Origin: an uncultured Candidatus Saccharibacteria bacterium
GTDB lineage: Bacteria; Patescibacteriota; Saccharimonadia; Saccharimonadales; Saccharimonadaceae
Direction: 5' to 3'
Assembly: GCA_947364965.1 (NCBI GenBank)
Contig: CANAUU010000021.1
Coordinates: 1-12,766, forward strand
Length of the DNA stretch: 12,766 nucleotides
Positions 10,559 to 12,766 of the stretch are shown here, piece by piece; the stretch's first letter is position 1, and each line of letters opens with the position of its first letter. A program made the translations under genes and the position numbers. The notes under the pieces are model-generated. The model was not told the DNA's origin. It made no database searches and was given only the letters and a program-made list of their open reading frames with translations.

Positions 10559-12766
10559 TTTTCAAAAACAGATCAAATTATATGCTAAAATACGAAAAAG
10601 CCAAAGCTAAATTGGTTGAGTTCAATGTCAAAAAGGAAGACTATCCAAGATTCCAACTAGATTCAACAGACCTCATTTACACTACACTTTACGTTTTATC
10701 GCGGTATTGTGAAGAGATAATTACAAATCCCAACGCAAATGAAGCACACGAGTTGTTTTCTGAATTGACTATAGTGGCGCAATACTATGATGCAGCAACT
10801 AAGTCCGAACAGTGGCAAGATTATGACAACTTGTTTCTTCTTCTGGGCTCAACAGCTTATTTTTTATCTGAGAATTTTGGTAGCGCAAGAGTGCTTATCG
10901 ATCGAATCCGGAATTGGCGTCCTAACGATAATGTAATGGATTTACTATATTCAACATTACGTTTTTTATTACTAGGAGAAGTATACAAGCCAACTTGGGG
11001 AGCGAAGAATTACATAATATACCATGAGGCTGTTTTTAAACACTTCAATTTCGGCGATAGTCCACAGGCTATCTACGAGTCGCTTCGCCGCTTATACGAG
11101 GAAGTTGATTATTCTCAAAATGAAATTGATATTACGTATCTCGATTTCCTATACGGAATATCTTTCTGCGCAATTAACCATTCTGCATGGATACTACTTC
11201 CAAAATATTCAGGCATTGACAGTAAGCTGTGGCGTGAATATCTGTCTAGCTCAGGGAGCATTAAACTTCTTTGGCCTGCTCAGAAAATTGTTTTTCAAGC
11301 TGGCGCATTATCTGGAAACAACATCGTTGTGCCATTGCCAACAGGAGTAGGAAAAACTAAGAGTCTAGAAATTATAATTCGCTCATTTTTCATGCGAACC
11401 GGAATTCGCATTGCACTAGTTGTTGCCCCCTTACGTGCGCTATGCAATGAAATTACGTCAGATTTAACTATAGCTTTTGGCGATGTAGTAATTATAAATC
11501 AATTTACAGACACGACGCAAGAAGATTTCGACCTGGAACTTATAGAGAACACGAAGTATGTGTTTATTTGTACTCCAGAAAAGTTCTCTTATATATTGCG
11601 GCATGACTCGAACTTTTTATCATCAATAGGACTTTTTATTTTTGATGAGGCTCATTTATTTGACGATAGTTCAAGAGGTATACAATACGAACTTTTAATG
11701 GCAGAAGTTGCACGAAGCAGAAGCCCTGAATCACAGATGATACTGTTCTCAGCAGTATTGTCGAACTCCGAGCAAATTGGTGATTGGTTATTCGGTAATA
11801 CTGATTCAGTTGTTGACTACTCTCTTGTAAAATCTACCGAAAAGGCTATAGGGTTTTTGTCCGCTGATCAGACTATACACTATTACGAAAAAGACGATAT
11901 GAGCCAAGAAAGTTTTTATGTCCCTAAAAGTATTAACACTGTTCAACTGCGGCTTCAGGGTAGGGAAAGAAGGCCTCGTATTTTCCCAGATAATAATCCT
12001 CAAGATCTAGCTATCTATTATGCAATCAGTCTATGCAGGCAAAACGGTGCTGCGATTTTTGCGGGTCAAGTACGAAGTGTTGCTCCAATTATGCGTAGAA
12101 TTATTGATATTAATAACAGGGGGTATGATTTAACCGATTTGCTCAAGAATGGGGATCGTACACAAATTGGAAAATTACAGCAAATGTTTCAATTACATTA
12201 TGGTACGGATTCTGAATTGACGGGTGCAGCAAAGATAGGTGTGTTTCCTCATTATGCTAATCTGCCAAACGGCATCAAAATGGCTATAGAGTTTGCCTTG
12301 AAGAAAAGACATATTCACCTTGTTGTCTGTACGACGACATTGGCTGAAGGCGTAAATATACCCATCAAATACCTGATAATAACCACTTTTAGCTATGGCG
12401 AATCAAAAATCCAAATCCGAAAGATGCAAAATCTAATTGGCCGCACAGCTCGGTCTGGCATCCATACCGAAGGAAGCGCAATTGTTACAGATGCAAAATA
12501 CTTTGATAATCGCTCAAGTTGGAAAGGTGGTGGAAAATATAGATGGGATGATTGCAAAAAGATGTTTGATTATGGCTATACTGAAGCCTGCACTAGCACG
12601 CTCTTAGAGTTAGTCAGTGATTTTCAAGTTGACTATGAGAAATCTTTTCGCGGAGAGGCACTAGCTGCATACTTAATAGCGGAATATGGTAATCCATTGT
12701 GTTTCAATAATCTCAAGGAGCGATTGAGGGATAGTTATAGCAAGCTTGTTTCGCAGGATAGATTTG
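10555..12766 (+). CDS. hamB: HamB-like SF2 DEAH helicase (partial, C-terminus beyond the window)
   Basis: The frame starts at ATG 10555 with GAGAGG upstream and is open for 737 codons to the window end. Residues 1-240 are a helical domain with no known motif. The helicase core follows: PTGVGKT (262-268, Walker A), a VVAPLRAL motif Ia, TPEKF (motif Ib), FDEAHLF with DEAH at 364-367, FSAVLSN as motif III (399-401, SAV in place of SAT), TTTLAEGVNIP (593-603, motif V) and QNLIGRTARSG (625-635, motif VI). This is the Ski2-like branch of superfamily 2, as expected for HamB, which in characterised systems senses abnormal DNA ends and unleashes HamA. Any zinc or C-terminal domain is out of view. It is coupled to hamA through an ATGA overlap. 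Confidence 0.85.
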   Translation, partial: MIFKNRSNYMLKYEKAKAKLVEFNVKKEDYPRFQLDSTDLIYTTLYVLSRYCEEIITNPNANEAHELFSELTIVAQYYDAATKSEQWQDYDNLFLLLGSTAYFLSENFGSARVLIDRIRNWRPNDNVMDLLYSTLRFLLLGEVYKPTWGAKNYIIYHEAVFKHFNFGDSPQAIYESLRRLYEEVDYSQNEIDITYLDFLYGISFCAINHSAWILLPKYSGIDSKLWREYLSSSGSIKLLWPAQKIVFQAGALSGNNIVVPLPTGVGKTKSLEIIIRSFFMRTGIRIALVVAPLRALCNEITSDLTIAFGDVVIINQFTDTTQEDFDLELIENTKYVFICTPEKFSYILRHDSNFLSSIGLFIFDEAHLFDDSSRGIQYELLMAEVARSRSPESQMILFSAVLSNSEQIGDWLFGNTDSVVDYSLVKSTEKAIGFLSADQTIHYYEKDDMSQESFYVPKSINTVQLRLQGRERRPRIFPDNNPQDLAIYYAISLCRQNGAAIFAGQVRSVAPIMRRIIDINNRGYDLTDLLKNGDRTQIGKLQQMFQLHYGTDSELTGAAKIGVFPHYANLPNGIKMAIEFALKKRHIHLVVCTTTLAEGVNIPIKYLIITTFSYGESKIQIRKMQNLIGRTARSGIHTEGSAIVTDAKYFDNRSSWKGGGKYRWDDCKKMFDYGYTEACTSTLLELVSDFQVDYEKSFRGEALAAYLIAEYGNPLCFNNLKERLRDSYSKLVSQDRF

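Noticed and set aside
11024..11350. Plus-strand 108-aa frame inside hamB
   Set aside because: It lies out of frame within the open helicase reading frame that carries Walker A; a shadow.
1..12766. CRISPR array, insertion sequence or transposase
   Set aside because: No regularly spaced repeats and no transposase-like frame on either strand.

Overview
The window reads as a stretch of a small, compactly organised bacterial genome using the standard genetic code. The best guess is a Patescibacteria/CPR lineage, most likely a Saccharibacteria (TM7) relative. The reasons are the gene mix (LemA, single-TM and low-complexity membrane proteins, a DsbA-like protein paired with a CxxC membrane protein, an IPLTG-type surface protein), very short intergenic spaces, and several leaderless start codons placed directly after an extended -10 promoter. 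This assignment is inference; no marker in the window settles it.

Layout. 1-860 (minus): lemA, cut by the window edge, below a small two-TM protein. 1003-2277 (plus): a single-TM protein with a charged cytoplasmic arm, ending at a bidirectional hairpin terminator. 2433-2506 (minus): tRNA-Cys(GCA). 2571-3383 (minus): an ATP-grasp ligase. 3422-3997 (minus): a Pro/Thr-rich surface protein with a sortase-like tail. 4158-5477 (plus): hisS, divergent from the surface protein and with a G-quadruplex-type G-rich tract in its promoter. 5591-7025 (minus): a two-gene thiol redox unit, a CPTC membrane protein followed by a DsbA-like protein. 7218-7374 (plus): a promoter-to-terminator unit with no ORF, a candidate small RNA. 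7528-8127 (minus): a flavin reductase/rubredoxin fusion. 8243-8327 (minus): tRNA-Leu(TAA). 8387-9127 (minus): an Asp/Glu racemase homologue lacking both catalytic cysteines. 9366-9441 (plus): tRNA-Phe(GAA). 9633-12766 (plus): a two-gene operon that looks like a Hachiman (HamA/HamB) anti-phage system, transcribed from a fully consensus promoter and running off the window.

The part up to the tRNA-Phe looks like core genome (a spot count of one hisS line gives 29/60 G+C). The part after it is visibly more AT-rich (19/60 in one hamB line). With its position directly behind a tRNA 3' end, this suggests a horizontally acquired defence island. HamA would be the nuclease effector and HamB the helicase sensor. 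The other notable theme is promoter architecture: at least four protein genes have TATAAT exactly 6 nt before the ATG, so their mRNAs should start at the start codon, while neighbouring genes use ordinary Shine-Dalgarno leaders.
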